Positions 18,358 to 27,569 of a DNA stretch of 64,000 nucleotides are shown here, one piece after another. The notes below the pieces were generated by a model that saw only the letters and a program-made list of their open reading frames with translations, was not told where the DNA came from and did no database searches. The stretch spans positions 1 through 64,000 of the forward strand of contig NZ_PUBZ01000033.1 of the NCBI RefSeq assembly GCF_003205875.1. The letters are read 5' to 3'. Position 1 is the stretch's first letter, and every line of letters begins with the position of its first letter. Position numbers and translations under genes: made by a program. The DNA comes from Herpetosiphon llansteffanensis (lineage in GTDB: Bacteria > Chloroflexota > Chloroflexia > Chloroflexales > Herpetosiphonaceae).

Positions 18358-20031
18358 TCAATGCGCAACATCATCGGCGCGCAGCCAGGCCAAAATTTTC
18401 CATGTGGCGCGACAATCGGCCTCTAAGTAGCGGCTGAGCAATTGCATTTCGGCGCTGGCCCGGGCCTCAGCTTGGCGATAAGCATACCAACCAACTAACT
18501 GCGCTTGTGCGCCATCAGCCAAATCGGTTGGCCATGCTGGGTCATATTGGGCATCAAGGGTCGCCAAGGCTTTGGCAATGCTCTTGAGCGAATAATCCCA
18601 CGCGCCAGGCACAGCACAAGCATTATTTACCAGCACATTTTTCAAATCGAACCATGGCAAATTGAGCAAGATATGATCGTTGGGCAATTGATGGCGTGCA
18701 GCAGCGTGGCGGCATTCAACAGGCTCTGCGTTGTGCCAATGGTAAAGCACAGCTTGGTCGAGTTGATTGTTGGTTTGGGCCTGTAAAATTGCAATAAATT
18801 CGGCCAAAAGCGCTTTTTCAGCGGCATGATCTTCGCGCTCGGCGATACATTCGCGATAGTGCCACTGCCCATCAGCAAGCCAACCAATGCCAATCATAAA
18901 GATCATGGGCGTGCCTTTGAGCTGGGGCCATTGCTGCTCAAAATCAACATTGAGATTGCTGAAAAACTCGAAATCAACAAAAAATTCCCATTGTTTGGCG
19001 GCGGGGGCAATGTTTGGCGCACGTAAAGCCATGCCCGTATGATTGGCCTGCATAATCGCCTTCATCGGGTCGGGAAACTTCATAATGCCCTTGGGAATGC
19101 TCTGGCTGGCGGCATTCATCAGGCCCAACAGGGTCGTAATGCCAGCTTTGACTAATTTTTGTTGCGCGGTTGGCCCAATATTCCACAGCCGCAACATCTC
19201 GCCGCCTGGTTGACGTTGGCGAATTTGAGCGCGAGCTTTGCTCCAGCGTTCATCGCTCACATTGGGGTTCAGCTGCACAATTGGGTCATTCCACGGCACA
19301 TATTGGCCGCCAACGCGCACAATTTCAAAATAACGCTCGCAATGTTCGCGAATATCAGCATCAAGCGGCTGGCCAAGCTGCACTTCAATTGGAATCGGAA
19401 TTGGATTATGTAAACGATCGCGGGTGATTAAGAAGGCATGCTGGGGCATAATGCCCTGAATCTGGCCCAACATATAGCTGTACATCCGCGTTTGGGCGCT
19501 GTAGCAACTCAAATCGGCAGCCTTCTCGCGCTTATCGAGATTGCTGGAAAACTTCAAATCGAGCACCAAATAATGCTCAGTGTCGCCAACCAAATGCGCT
19601 TGTTCTGGGTAGCGCTCACGAAACCACGAACTGAGCACAATCAAATCGGGTGTGCCAAAAATCCGCTCAGCAGGCCACCACAAGGCTGGTTGGGCAATCA
19701 CGGGCACGCCAGCTTGAATCAGATCAAGTGTTTGCAACACTCGCTGCGCTTCGCGACCCTCGTAGGGCTGATCACACACCTGAACTGCTTCGGGGGCATT
19801 GCGTTTAAGCCAGGCTTGCTCAAATTGTTGGCCTTTTTCGGCCAAAAAATCCAAAAAGGCATAACTAGGGGTTTCGGGGGCAAACCCATGGGCCGCGCCA
19901 TGATGCTCAAGCCAAATCGCTGCGGGATCATTCAGGTAGAGTGCCCGAATTTTGGTTGGCGGCAGCCAATCGTCACCTACGATGGCTTGCGTTTCTAACA
20001 CTACCCGCAGATCGTTCGATACGTGGAGCAT
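18358..20031 (-). CDS. TM0106-family RecB-like putative nuclease
   Basis: A 557-residue protein. The first half carries a RecB-type PDDEXK core: LDLKFSS provides the D-x-K pair after an upstream aspartate in GTPDLIVL. The second half begins FFVDFEFFSNLN, a D-x-E element of a RNase H-like (DEDD) exonuclease domain. This two-domain design fits the TM0106 family, of unknown biological role but often assigned to DNA metabolism. The start at 20031 is chosen from GAGGGATG upstream. Convergent with the amylase gene; no partner gene is adjacent. Confidence 0.8.
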   Translation of the reverse strand: MLHVSNDLRVVLETQAIVGDDWLPPTKIRALYLNDPAAIWLEHHGAAHGFAPETPSYAFLDFLAEKGQQFEQAWLKRNAPEAVQVCDQPYEGREAQRVLQTLDLIQAGVPVIAQPALWWPAERIFGTPDLIVLSSWFRERYPEQAHLVGDTEHYLVLDLKFSSNLDKREKAADLSCYSAQTRMYSYMLGQIQGIMPQHAFLITRDRLHNPIPIPIEVQLGQPLDADIREHCERYFEIVRVGGQYVPWNDPIVQLNPNVSDERWSKARAQIRQRQPGGEMLRLWNIGPTAQQKLVKAGITTLLGLMNAASQSIPKGIMKFPDPMKAIMQANHTGMALRAPNIAPAAKQWEFFVDFEFFSNLNVDFEQQWPQLKGTPMIFMIGIGWLADGQWHYRECIAEREDHAAEKALLAEFIAILQAQTNNQLDQAVLYHWHNAEPVECRHAAARHQLPNDHILLNLPWFDLKNVLVNNACAVPGAWDYSLKSIAKALATLDAQYDPAWPTDLADGAQAQLVGWYAYRQAEARASAEMQLLSRYLEADCRATWKILAWLRADDVAH

Positions 20032-20059
20032 ACAACATCCCTCTGGTACAGCTGACAAA

Positions 20060-20423
20060 TACCGTAAGCATACCATAAGATAAGTATGAAGGATGAATTA
20101 TGAAGGCAGAAGGCAAAAATCAAAAAGGGGAAAAGAGCAGAGAACAGAAAAGGATGCAGGATGAGGGATGAAAATAAAATCAAAAGGCAGAAGTCAAAAG
20201 TCAAAAAAGAATAGAGGGCAGAGAACTTGGTTAAAGGATGAAGGCAAAAATCAAAAGGCAGCAGGCAAAAAGAACAGAGAGCAGAGAACATAGGATCAAA
20301 ACTTAACCTTCGCGCTCTTCGCGTCCTTCGCGGTTTCGTTCTTCGTGCCCTTCGTGTCCTTCGTGGATCAAAACTGATGATCCCCAAATCTTATGCTCTA
20401 TGCTCTATGTTCTATGTTCTTCT
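20060..20423. repeat. Repeat mosaic between the nuclease and transglycosylase genes
   Basis: The gap 20032-20423 has no gene. Reading the minus strand from the transglycosylase stop: AGAACAT heptamers, CACGAAGGA-type nonamers, CGCGAAGNG nonamers, then long runs of GGCAGAA, GGCAAAA and ATCAAAA heptamers and GGATGAA units. Confidence 0.75.
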
Positions 20424-22727
20424 TTACGGTTGCTGATACAAGCGCCGATAGGCTCCATAGTTGGCATACACAATCTCAACATAGTGGCGAGTTTCGGCAT
20501 AATCGATAATTTCAATAAAGCGGTCGGGATCGGCCACAATGCGGCCATCGGCCCAACGCTCTGCATTGCCAGGCCCGCCATTGTAGGCAGCAAACGCACC
20601 TGGCAAACTACCGTTCATATATTCAATTTGAGCATCAATGTAATAAGCGCCAAAGCGAATCGAGGTCACCGGATTATACAAATCATCGACGCTAAAGCCT
20701 TGGATGCCTAAATTTTGGGCAATGCCCTCGCCAGTGGTTGGCATTACTTGGGCTAAGCCGCGCGCCCCAACCCACGAGGTAGCATTGGGATTGAAAATAC
20801 TCTCTTGGCGCATCACGGCATACAGCACCCGTGGATCAAGCCCAAATTCTTGGCTCTTGGTGATCATGGCGCTGGGATAGGGCGTTGGATAGAGTAATTG
20901 GCGAATGGCCACACTTGGCTCACCAGCTTCAATCGGCGCAAGCTGCACCAAACGCTGGGCCGTAGTCACCGCTGCATACGGCTTATCGCTGCGCATCGCA
21001 GCCAACGCTACTCGATAGATGCTAAATGGATTATCCAAGGCAGCATCGCGAGCCGCAATCCACTCTGCTTGAGCTTCACTATGCAAATCTGTCCAACTTA
21101 ATTCCTCGGCGCGCAAACTATATGGCTCAGTATCCAAGGTATCGCTGGTTGGCGCAGTCGACCATGTGGCGATCCATTGCCAGCCTGATTGCTCGGCCTC
21201 AGGGCTAATCGGCGCGCCAATCGGCAATTGGTCGCCATCGTTGATATTGAGTGCATCGGCAACCCGCGCCGCATAATATGAATTTGGATCAGCAGCTTGA
21301 GCCGAGCGCAATAATTGCTCGCCTTTTTCGCGATTGCCACGGCTAATTTCCAAACGGCCAAGCCAATAATAGCCTTCGGCGCGCGGTGGGCCAATATTGC
21401 TATCGCCCAACAATTGCCAAACAGCCGCCGCCTGCTCAACTTGGCCTGTATCCCACGCATAACGACCTACGGCATGCAAGGATTGTTGGCCTTCGCGGCT
21501 CCATGGGTAGCGCTGGCCAAGCATAATTTGGGCATTGGCCGTCGCCGCAGGGTCGCCGCTCCACGAGGTAATTTCGACCACACGACGCAAGGCTTCGGGG
21601 GCTAATGGATCATCGGGGTAGCTATCGGCAAAGGCTAAATAGGCCAAGCGCGAGCCTTCGCGATCACCTGCTTGGCCTTGGGTCTGAATCGCATCGAGCC
21701 GCGATTGGCGGCCAATTGGCAAGTCAGCAAAGCGTTCGGCGATGCTATTGAAGCCTGCTTGTGCGCCAGCAAAATCATTGAGTTGGCGCAAGGCCAAAGC
21801 CCGTTTGCGCTCGATTTCAGCGCCTTCCTCGCCACTCAGGCCATTGGCAAGCACTTGGTCGAACAAACTCACCGCATCAAGATACTCACCATGGCTGTAG
21901 GCAATGCCTGCGGCTGCCAGCACTGGGGTTGATTCGCCCAAGGCTGCCAATTCATCAAGCGCAATTGGTGCTTCGCCCATAGTCGGGTGCTGGTTGATGA
22001 TTTCGCGTAGCCATGTTTTGGCTTGCTCAGTGTTACCCAAGTTTCGGGCACGGCGCGCTGCATCAAGCAAAGTTGTGGCGCGAAAGCTCGGTGTGCGGGC
22101 AAAGCTCAAAATTACTTCAAGCTGGGCTAGGGCTTGGGCTGGCTGACCAGTTTGATCATAAAATTCGAGCGCTTTGTTGAGGCTCGCCACTCGTTCAGGT
22201 CCGGCCATATCGTAGCGACCGCTAGCAGCGTAGGCCGCAATCGCCTGATCGGTTTGGTTGGTTGCTTGCAGCTGGGCGGCGCGGCGCTGGGCAGCATAGC
22301 CACTCAACAAACCTTTGAGGTCTTCATATTGTTGATAGGCTTGGATGGCCACCGTATGATCGCCTTGAATTTCGGCGACGCGGCCTAATAAAAACAAGGC
22401 GCGCAAATGCCATTGATCATGAATTTGCTCGTTGATAAACGAACTTAATTGCGACCAAGCTGCTGGCCAATCGTGGCGCAAAAAGGCACTATAGCCAATG
22501 CCAAACTTGGCAACTCGCGCTTCGGGTGCATCGGGATATTGCAACAACACCTGTTGATAATCGCTCAAGGCCTGATCAACTTGATCGGCCTGTTGATGTT
22601 GCTCTGCTTGTTGCAACAATTGGGCAGGCGACGGCAGCGGCGTAGGCGTTGGTTGGCCGACAACATCGCGGCTACAACTTGCTAACAGCAACACTATTAA
22701 TGCTACTTGAGGAAATTTTTTAAGCAT
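20424..22727 (-). CDS. Lytic transglycosylase lipoprotein with TPR region (Slt-like)
   Basis: A 767-residue exported lipoprotein. The signal ends in the lipobox LLASC with C18. A proline-rich stretch is followed by a long helical region with TPR-like repeats (about 40-590). The C-terminal lytic transglycosylase domain has catalytic E642 in MRQESIFNP, then GARGLAQVMPTTG and AAYNGGPGNAERW. It should cleave peptidoglycan glycan strands at the cell surface during wall remodelling. The start at 22727 gives a correct signal peptide; two upstream in-frame ATGs do not improve it. A TAG-bearing heptamer array starts 3 bases after the stop. Confidence 0.9.
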   Translation of the reverse strand: MLKKFPQVALIVLLLASCSRDVVGQPTPTPLPSPAQLLQQAEQHQQADQVDQALSDYQQVLLQYPDAPEARVAKFGIGYSAFLRHDWPAAWSQLSSFINEQIHDQWHLRALFLLGRVAEIQGDHTVAIQAYQQYEDLKGLLSGYAAQRRAAQLQATNQTDQAIAAYAASGRYDMAGPERVASLNKALEFYDQTGQPAQALAQLEVILSFARTPSFRATTLLDAARRARNLGNTEQAKTWLREIINQHPTMGEAPIALDELAALGESTPVLAAAGIAYSHGEYLDAVSLFDQVLANGLSGEEGAEIERKRALALRQLNDFAGAQAGFNSIAERFADLPIGRQSRLDAIQTQGQAGDREGSRLAYLAFADSYPDDPLAPEALRRVVEITSWSGDPAATANAQIMLGQRYPWSREGQQSLHAVGRYAWDTGQVEQAAAVWQLLGDSNIGPPRAEGYYWLGRLEISRGNREKGEQLLRSAQAADPNSYYAARVADALNINDGDQLPIGAPISPEAEQSGWQWIATWSTAPTSDTLDTEPYSLRAEELSWTDLHSEAQAEWIAARDAALDNPFSIYRVALAAMRSDKPYAAVTTAQRLVQLAPIEAGEPSVAIRQLLYPTPYPSAMITKSQEFGLDPRVLYAVMRQESIFNPNATSWVGARGLAQVMPTTGEGIAQNLGIQGFSVDDLYNPVTSIRFGAYYIDAQIEYMNGSLPGAFAAYNGGPGNAERWADGRIVADPDRFIEIIDYAETRHYVEIVYANYGAYRRLYQQP

Positions 22728-22951
22728 AAGAATCTCATCGCGCTTCATAGAAGCCATTGTAGCATAGCGAGCTTGCAAACTTCGTGCCAACTAGCTAAGA
22801 ACTTGGTGAGATTTTGCAGTATTTCGCTTAACAATCGCTAAATCCATCTTCAAGCCCAAGCGAGATGCGCCCCAAGACCTAGACCAATTGGGCTTGGCTA
22901 TGGTTCAATGGTTAGGTTGATATTGTATCTCTAGAATAAGGAGCATCGCTG

Positions 22952-23332
22952 ATGGAGCTTCAGCTTGTCGAAAAACCGCCGCTACGCTACCTAATTGGCC
23001 AGCAACAGCAACCAGTTTTGCAAAAACTGAGTGAAATTAACGAGCTTTTAGAATATTGCTTTGGCGAAAATTGCGATAATTTAGCCTTGTATCCTGAAAA
23101 TTTAACTGCTGGCTTTTTTGATTTAAGCAGTCGTGAAGCTGGCGAAATTTTAACCAAGCTGCGCCAATATAGCATTCACGCAGCAATTATTGTTGATTTA
23201 AGCACCTATGCCCATAGCCAATATTTTGCTGAAATGGCCTACGAAGAAAACAAACGTGGCTTTTGCTATTTCTGCGCTACCGTTGCAGAAGCAGAGGCTT
23301 GGTTTGCCCATCACGTGGCTGCCAAGCGTTGA
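22952..23332 (+). CDS. DUF4180 family protein
   Basis: A 126-residue small cytoplasmic protein resembling DUF4180: an N-terminal half ending in AGFFDLSSREAGEILTKL, then AAIIVDLSTYA and a C-terminal CYFCATVAEAEAWF. The function of the family is unknown. An AAGGAG site lies before the ATG. Its last 22 bases overlap the 3' end of the convergent ATP-grasp gene, so the two transcripts are antisense to each other at their ends. Confidence 0.75.
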   Translation: MELQLVEKPPLRYLIGQQQQPVLQKLSEINELLEYCFGENCDNLALYPENLTAGFFDLSSREAGEILTKLRQYSIHAAIIVDLSTYAHSQYFAEMAYEENKRGFCYFCATVAEAEAWFAHHVAAKR

Positions 23333-24216
23333 GCCAAAGCGTGCAAAAACTCGTGGGCGCTGGCATGGTCGGGTAAGCCTGAAACTTGACCATCGCCAAG
23401 CTCAATAATCAGCCAAGCGCCGGTTTGGGTTAGCGCCAGATCCAATGTCCAAAAACGGCTTTGTACCTGTTGGGCAAGCTCGGCATAACGCGCCCAATCT
23501 GGGGTTGGCTGGCTTGGCTGATGATCCCAGTAGGGTGTGGCCCAGAGCAACCTGCCATCCAGCCAAAAGCTGCGATATTCGTAGGCCAAGGCGAGGCCGC
23601 TTTGCTGGTGGGCTTGCCAAATTTCCAGCGCATGCCAAGCGCGGAGCACCACGCCACCAACCAAATCGGCTCCTTGGCGCTCAATAAAGGTCTGAATCAC
23701 CTTGGCACTTTGGGCTTGGTCGCTAGCATTGGGAATAAAACAAGCTTCATGCCATTCGTACTTGCGCGATTTCACGTAATCTTTGATGATCAACGCCTGC
23801 TGGCCAAAAGAGCCTGCTGCCTCGTGCGCAATGCTGGCTGCATCCAAGCCCTGAGCTTGGGGAAACACGATGCTGGCAGGCGTTTGATTACCAAGCAACG
23901 GCAACACATTGGGCAAATGATGGCAATGTGTATAGCTGGCGGGGTCATTAATTAATTGATAATTTCTGGCAGCCAAGCCGTTGCTTAACTGCTGATACTG
24001 GTCAAGGCTCAGCATCCAACCGCGATAGACCGCCAAGGTTGGGGCAGTGGCGGTAGGCACACGGCGCAAGGCCTGCTTAATCGCGCCATCGATCAAGGCC
24101 TCAAGATCAATCACAGCCCACGCCAGCCCAAGTTGCTCGGCAGCCACCGCTTCCGCAGCATAGACCGGCTCAACCTGGGGCAGATTAAATGGTTCGCCAG
24201 GAAAAAGTAATAGCAT
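23311..24216 (-). CDS. ATP-grasp domain protein (R2K-type)
   Basis: A 301-residue protein whose C-terminal two thirds resemble an ATP-grasp fold: IIKDYVKSRKYEWHEA (near 143-158), VGGVVLRAWHAL, a central EYRSFWLDGRLL and the metal-binding end AWLIIELGDGQVSGLP. ATP-grasp enzymes join a carboxylate to an amine or thiol using ATP. R2K-clade members are often found in phage and bacterial peptide- or protein-modifying contexts, but no partner is seen here. No Shine-Dalgarno sequence precedes the ATG, and a TATAAT lies just upstream, so the mRNA may be leaderless. Confidence 0.7.
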   Translation of the reverse strand: MLLLFPGEPFNLPQVEPVYAAEAVAAEQLGLAWAVIDLEALIDGAIKQALRRVPTATAPTLAVYRGWMLSLDQYQQLSNGLAARNYQLINDPASYTHCHHLPNVLPLLGNQTPASIVFPQAQGLDAASIAHEAAGSFGQQALIIKDYVKSRKYEWHEACFIPNASDQAQSAKVIQTFIERQGADLVGGVVLRAWHALEIWQAHQQSGLALAYEYRSFWLDGRLLWATPYWDHQPSQPTPDWARYAELAQQVQSRFWTLDLALTQTGAWLIIELGDGQVSGLPDHASAHEFLHALAQRLAAT

Positions 24217-24224
24217 AATGCACC

Positions 24225-24230
24225 ATTATA
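24225..24230 (-). promoter_or_regulatory. Near-start -10 box of the ATP-grasp gene
   Basis: TATAAT on the minus strand ends 9 bases before the ATG at 24216. Normal spacing would put the transcript start within about 3 bases of the ATG, implying a leaderless or nearly leaderless mRNA. The -35 region is weak. Confidence 0.35.
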
Positions 24231-24235
24231 CATGC

Positions 24236-24560
24236 TCCTCAAAGAGCCAGAAACCACGAAGAACACGAAGAGCACGAAGAACATTTTTTCGCCACAGATT
24301 GCACAGATTCGCGTGATTATTGTTCCAATAGCCCAAAGCCTAGAGCCTGAACCCTCGCCCCTTCATCCCTCATCCTTAATTATTTTAGCCACGAATTCCA
24401 CGAATTGCACCAATGAGGTTCCGATAGCCAAAAGCCCAGAGCCTACAACCTGAACCCCAGCCCCTGACCCCTGATCCCTGATCCCTACTCCTATGTTCTA
24501 TGTTCTATGTTCTTTGCTCTTGTCTTCATCCCTCATCCCTCATCCTTCATCCTTTTATCG
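24236..24560. repeat. Repeat mosaic upstream of the nuo operon
   Basis: The gap 24217-24731 contains no gene. It holds CACGAAGAA nonamers (24254-24280), a TTTTTCGCCAC head with CACAGATT units (24285), ATAGCCC heptamers, a TTTTAGCCAC head with CACGAATT units (24383), CCTGATCC units, TATGTTC heptamers and TCATCCC heptamers, then the nuo promoter. Confidence 0.75.
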
Positions 24561-24665
24561 CGCTACTCAAAATTGGCCGAATCGAGTATGATAGGGGCTA
24601 GAATGCAAAGTCAATTTAGCCGCGTCAGATTGCCGCAAAACGCGGATGAGCCTACTTTGTCCTTT

Positions 24666-24693
24666 TTGACACAATCATCAATAGGGATATAAT
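24666..24693 (+). promoter_or_regulatory. Consensus sigma70-like promoter of the nuo operon
   Basis: TTGACA (24666-24671) and TATAAT (24688-24693) are both perfect, with a 16-base spacer. Transcription should start near 24700, about 32 bases before the preferred nuoA ATG. This implies strong constitutive expression of complex I. Confidence 0.85.
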
Positions 24694-24731
24694 TCTTTAT
24701 GCCGATTGTGTCCGTGCCGGAGGAGCAGCTT

Positions 24732-25088
24732 ATGCTACGGCCATTTTTGCCGATCTTCATTATCTTTGTTGTAGGGGTGGTCATTCCAGTTGCAGCCTTA
24801 GTGCTGTCAGCCATCCTTGGCCCCAAAAAGGCAACAAAGCGCAAACTCATCCCTTACGAATCGGGGATGACCCCGCTGGGCGAAGCAATGCAACGGATGC
24901 CAGTCCGTTTCTATGTGGTTGCCATGCTGTTCATCTTGTTCGATATTGAAATTATCTTTTTAATGCCCTATGCACTCTATTTCCGTCAAATGGGCCTATT
25001 TGGGCTAGCCGAAATGGGCGCGTTTATGGGCATTCTGCTAGTTGGCTTTATCTACATCTGGCGGAAGGGAGCGCTCCGATGGGATTAG
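24732..25088 (+). CDS. nuoA: NADH-quinone oxidoreductase subunit A
   Basis: A 118-residue membrane subunit of respiratory complex I with three transmembrane helices. [17 protein letters not shown] after helix 1 and [15 protein letters not shown] in helix 2 are the NuoA/ND3 signatures. The start at 24732 is chosen because GGAGGA lies 7 bases upstream and gives the family's usual length. An in-frame ATG at 24699 coincides with the predicted transcript start and would give a leaderless form 11 residues longer. First gene of the nuo run; overlaps nuoB by 10 bases. Confidence 0.93.
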   Translation: MLRPFLPIFIIFVVGVVIPVAALVLSAILGPKKATKRKLIPYESGMTPLGEAMQRMPVRFYVVAMLFILFDIEIIFLMPYALYFRQMGLFGLAEMGAFMGILLVGFIYIWRKGALRWD

Positions 25089-25618
25089 AAGAAAAAGCTG
25101 GCGACTTGGGGATTGTCACCACAACCCTCGAAGGGGTCGTCAACTGGGGTCGCACCAAGGCCATGTGGCCGATGTTGTTTGGTTTGGCGTGCTGCGCAAT
25201 CGAAATGATGGCGGGCCAAGCCTCAAATTACGACATGTCACGCTTTGGGCTTGAATTGATGCGCGCCTCACCGCGCCAAGCAGATTTGATGATTGTCGCT
25301 GGGCGGGTGAGCCGTAAAATGGCTCCAGTCTTGCGCCGCCTCTACGACCAAATGCCAGAACCCAAGTGGGTTGTGGCCATGGGCGATTGCGCCTCGTGTG
25401 GTGGGGTCTACAACAACTATGCCATCGTGCAAGGGGTTGATGAAATTGTGCCAGTCGATGTCTATGTTGCTGGCTGCCCACCCCGCCCAGAAGCCTTGAT
25501 CGACGGGATTTTGCAATTGCACGAAAAGATCAAGCGCGACAAAATTACCGATCATGCCGATGGCAAGCCGGTTCGGATCGAACAAGCAGAACGTGGCGCA
25601 CTTAAGCCACTTGGCTAA
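25079..25618 (+). CDS. nuoB: NADH-quinone oxidoreductase subunit B
   Basis: A 179-residue peripheral subunit holding the terminal N2 [4Fe-4S] cluster that passes electrons to quinone. Ligands are C38-C39 ([10 protein letters not shown]), C104 (GDCASCGG) and C133 ([11 protein letters not shown]). The ATG lies inside the 3' end of nuoA, so the two are translationally coupled. A C-terminal extension of about 25 polar residues follows the conserved core. A 147-base gap with a hairpin separates it from nuoC, unlike the otherwise tight operon. Confidence 0.95.
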   Translation: MGLEEKAGDLGIVTTTLEGVVNWGRTKAMWPMLFGLACCAIEMMAGQASNYDMSRFGLELMRASPRQADLMIVAGRVSRKMAPVLRRLYDQMPEPKWVVAMGDCASCGGVYNNYAIVQGVDEIVPVDVYVAGCPPRPEALIDGILQLHEKIKRDKITDHADGKPVRIEQAERGALKPLG

Positions 25619-25637
25619 ATGTCGCCAATTGCGCGTG

Positions 25638-25678
25638 GGGCAAGCGGCCTTGATCACCGGCGATCAAGCGCCTTGCCC
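25638..25678. other. Hairpin in the nuoB-nuoC gap
   Basis: GGGCAAG and CTTGATC in the left arm pair with GATCAAG and CTTGCCC in the right arm, with a small internal loop and a 6-base apex. It has no U-tract, so it more likely sets mRNA stability or processing inside the nuo transcript than stops transcription. Confidence 0.5.
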
Positions 25679-25764
25679 TACGCCGTATTTGGGACACTCA
25701 TTACGCTGCCTCCGCCATGGAGCAGCGTCTCGCTGTGGCTACGTCACTCTTCATTGAGGAAGCT

Positions 25765-26280
25765 ATGATAGATAGAGCAACCTTGGAGCAGCGCGTCTCT
25801 GCCCAATTCCCTACCGTTCGCATTGGCGATGAAGCAGGCGATCTGTGCTTCACCGTCGAACGTGAGCTGTTGCCAGCAGTCGCTGGTTGGCTACGCGATG
25901 AGCCAGATCTCAGCTTTACCTTTTTAAATCAACTCTGCGGGGTCGATTACCTTGGGCGTGAGCCACGCTTTGAGGTCGTTGTGCATTTAACCTCGTTCCA
26001 GAATAAAATGCGGGTCACCTTGCATATCGAAGTGCCCGAAGCCGATCCAACGATTCCAACTTTGGCTCTGCTGTTTCCAACTGCCAACTTCCAAGAGCGC
26101 GAAACCTACGATATGTTTGGCATCATCTTCACTGGGCATCCTGGCCTCGAACGCATTTTGATGCCTGAAGATTGGTTAGGCCATCCACAGCGCAAAGATC
26201 ATCCCTTGGGCTATGAGGAAGTGGCCTTCACCCATAACGAAGATTGGATTTACGCCAATAAGCCCTTCGCGAAGGAGTAA
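25765..26280 (+). CDS. nuoC: NADH-quinone oxidoreductase subunit C
   Basis: A 171-residue 30-kDa-type subunit of the peripheral arm. Conserved motifs are FQERETYDMFGIIFTGHP near residues 110-127 and LMPEDWLGHPQRKDHPLGY near 130-150. GAGGAAG before the ATG at 25765 supports this start; the upstream in-frame start lacks a ribosome site. It is a separate gene, not fused to nuoD as in Escherichia coli. nuoD begins 6 bases after the stop. Confidence 0.93.
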   Translation: MIDRATLEQRVSAQFPTVRIGDEAGDLCFTVERELLPAVAGWLRDEPDLSFTFLNQLCGVDYLGREPRFEVVVHLTSFQNKMRVTLHIEVPEADPTIPTLALLFPTANFQERETYDMFGIIFTGHPGLERILMPEDWLGHPQRKDHPLGYEEVAFTHNEDWIYANKPFAKE

Positions 26281-26286
26281 TGCGCT

Positions 26287-27555
26287 ATGGTGATGCACGC
26301 ACATGCGTACCCCAATATTGAAATTCCAACACCTTCGCAGATTGCGGCGGTGGCCTTAGATAACGAGCCTGATGAAAATGGCGAGCAATCCATGATTTTG
26401 AGCATGGGGCCGCAACACCCTTCAACTCACGGGGTGTTGCGCCTAGCCGTTGAATTGAATGGCGAAAACGTGGTGCAACTTGCGCCCGACGTGGGCTTTT
26501 TGCACACTGGCATCGAAAAAACGATCGAAACCAAAACCTACACCAAATCGATTGTACTGACCGACCGCATGGATTACCTTGCGCCAATGTCAAACAATAT
26601 GGTCTATGTGGCGGCAATCGAAAAGTTGATGAAGCAAGATGTGCCAGAACGCGCCCAAACCTTGCGGGTCTTGTTGCTGGAAATTACCCGCATCAATTCG
26701 CACTTGGTTTGGTTGGGCACGCACGCGCTCGACTTGGCAGCAATGAGTGTGTTCTTCTATGCAATGCGCGAACGCGAATACATTCTCGATATTTTCGAGA
26801 TGCTGACTGGCGCACGCATGATGACCAGTTATTTCCGCGTTGGTGGCTTGGCGTGGGATATTCCCGCCGACTTCATTCCAACCGTGGAAGATTTCTTGAC
26901 CCACTTTTTGCCCAAGGTCGACGAATACGAAGATTTGTTGACCAACAACTTGCTGTGGAAGCAACGCACCCTCGGCGTAGGCGTGGTCAATGCCGCCGAT
27001 GCAATTGCGCTTGGTTTATCGGGCGCAAACCTGCGCGCCAGCGGAGTCGATTGGGACTTGCGCAAAACCATGCCCTACAGCGGCTACGAAACCTACCAAT
27101 TTGATGTGCCAGTTGGCTACAATGGCGATATTTACGACCGCTATCGCTGCCGCGTGCAAGAAATGCGCGAAAGCGTCAAGATTGCCCGCCAAGCGATCGA
27201 GCGGCTCAAGCAAATGCATGGCCAGCCCTACATCACCGATAACCGTAAAGTTGCGCCGCCACCAAAGAGCGAAATTACCTACAGCATGGAATCGCTCATT
27301 CACCACTTTAAGCTGTGGACGGAAGGCTTCCGCCCACCGCGTGGTTCAGCCTATATGGCAATCGAATCACCACGGGGTGAAATTGGCTGTTATGTGGTGA
27401 GCGATGGCACTCCCCAACCATGGCGTGTCCACTTCCGCGCACCTTCATTTATTAATTTGCAAGCCTTGCCCCACATCGCCAAAGGCAAATTGATGGCCGA
27501 CTTGGTGGCATTGATTGCGAGCATCGATCCGGTGCTTGGGGAAGTGGATCGTTAA
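26287..27555 (+). CDS. nuoD: NADH-quinone oxidoreductase subunit D
   Basis: A 422-residue 49-kDa-type subunit that, with NuoB, forms the quinone site. GPQHPSTHGVLRL near residue 42, LGTHALDLAAMSVFFYA, and the C-terminal ESPRGEIGCYVVSDG and PSFINLQALP segments are typical. GGAG precedes the ATG. The N-terminal about 30 residues are longer than the shortest homologues. nuoE follows after 14 bases. Confidence 0.95.
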   Translation: MVMHAHAYPNIEIPTPSQIAAVALDNEPDENGEQSMILSMGPQHPSTHGVLRLAVELNGENVVQLAPDVGFLHTGIEKTIETKTYTKSIVLTDRMDYLAPMSNNMVYVAAIEKLMKQDVPERAQTLRVLLLEITRINSHLVWLGTHALDLAAMSVFFYAMREREYILDIFEMLTGARMMTSYFRVGGLAWDIPADFIPTVEDFLTHFLPKVDEYEDLLTNNLLWKQRTLGVGVVNAADAIALGLSGANLRASGVDWDLRKTMPYSGYETYQFDVPVGYNGDIYDRYRCRVQEMRESVKIARQAIERLKQMHGQPYITDNRKVAPPPKSEITYSMESLIHHFKLWTEGFRPPRGSAYMAIESPRGEIGCYVVSDGTPQPWRVHFRAPSFINLQALPHIAKGKLMADLVALIASIDPVLGEVDR

Positions 27556-27569
27556 GTAAGGAGCCTCTG

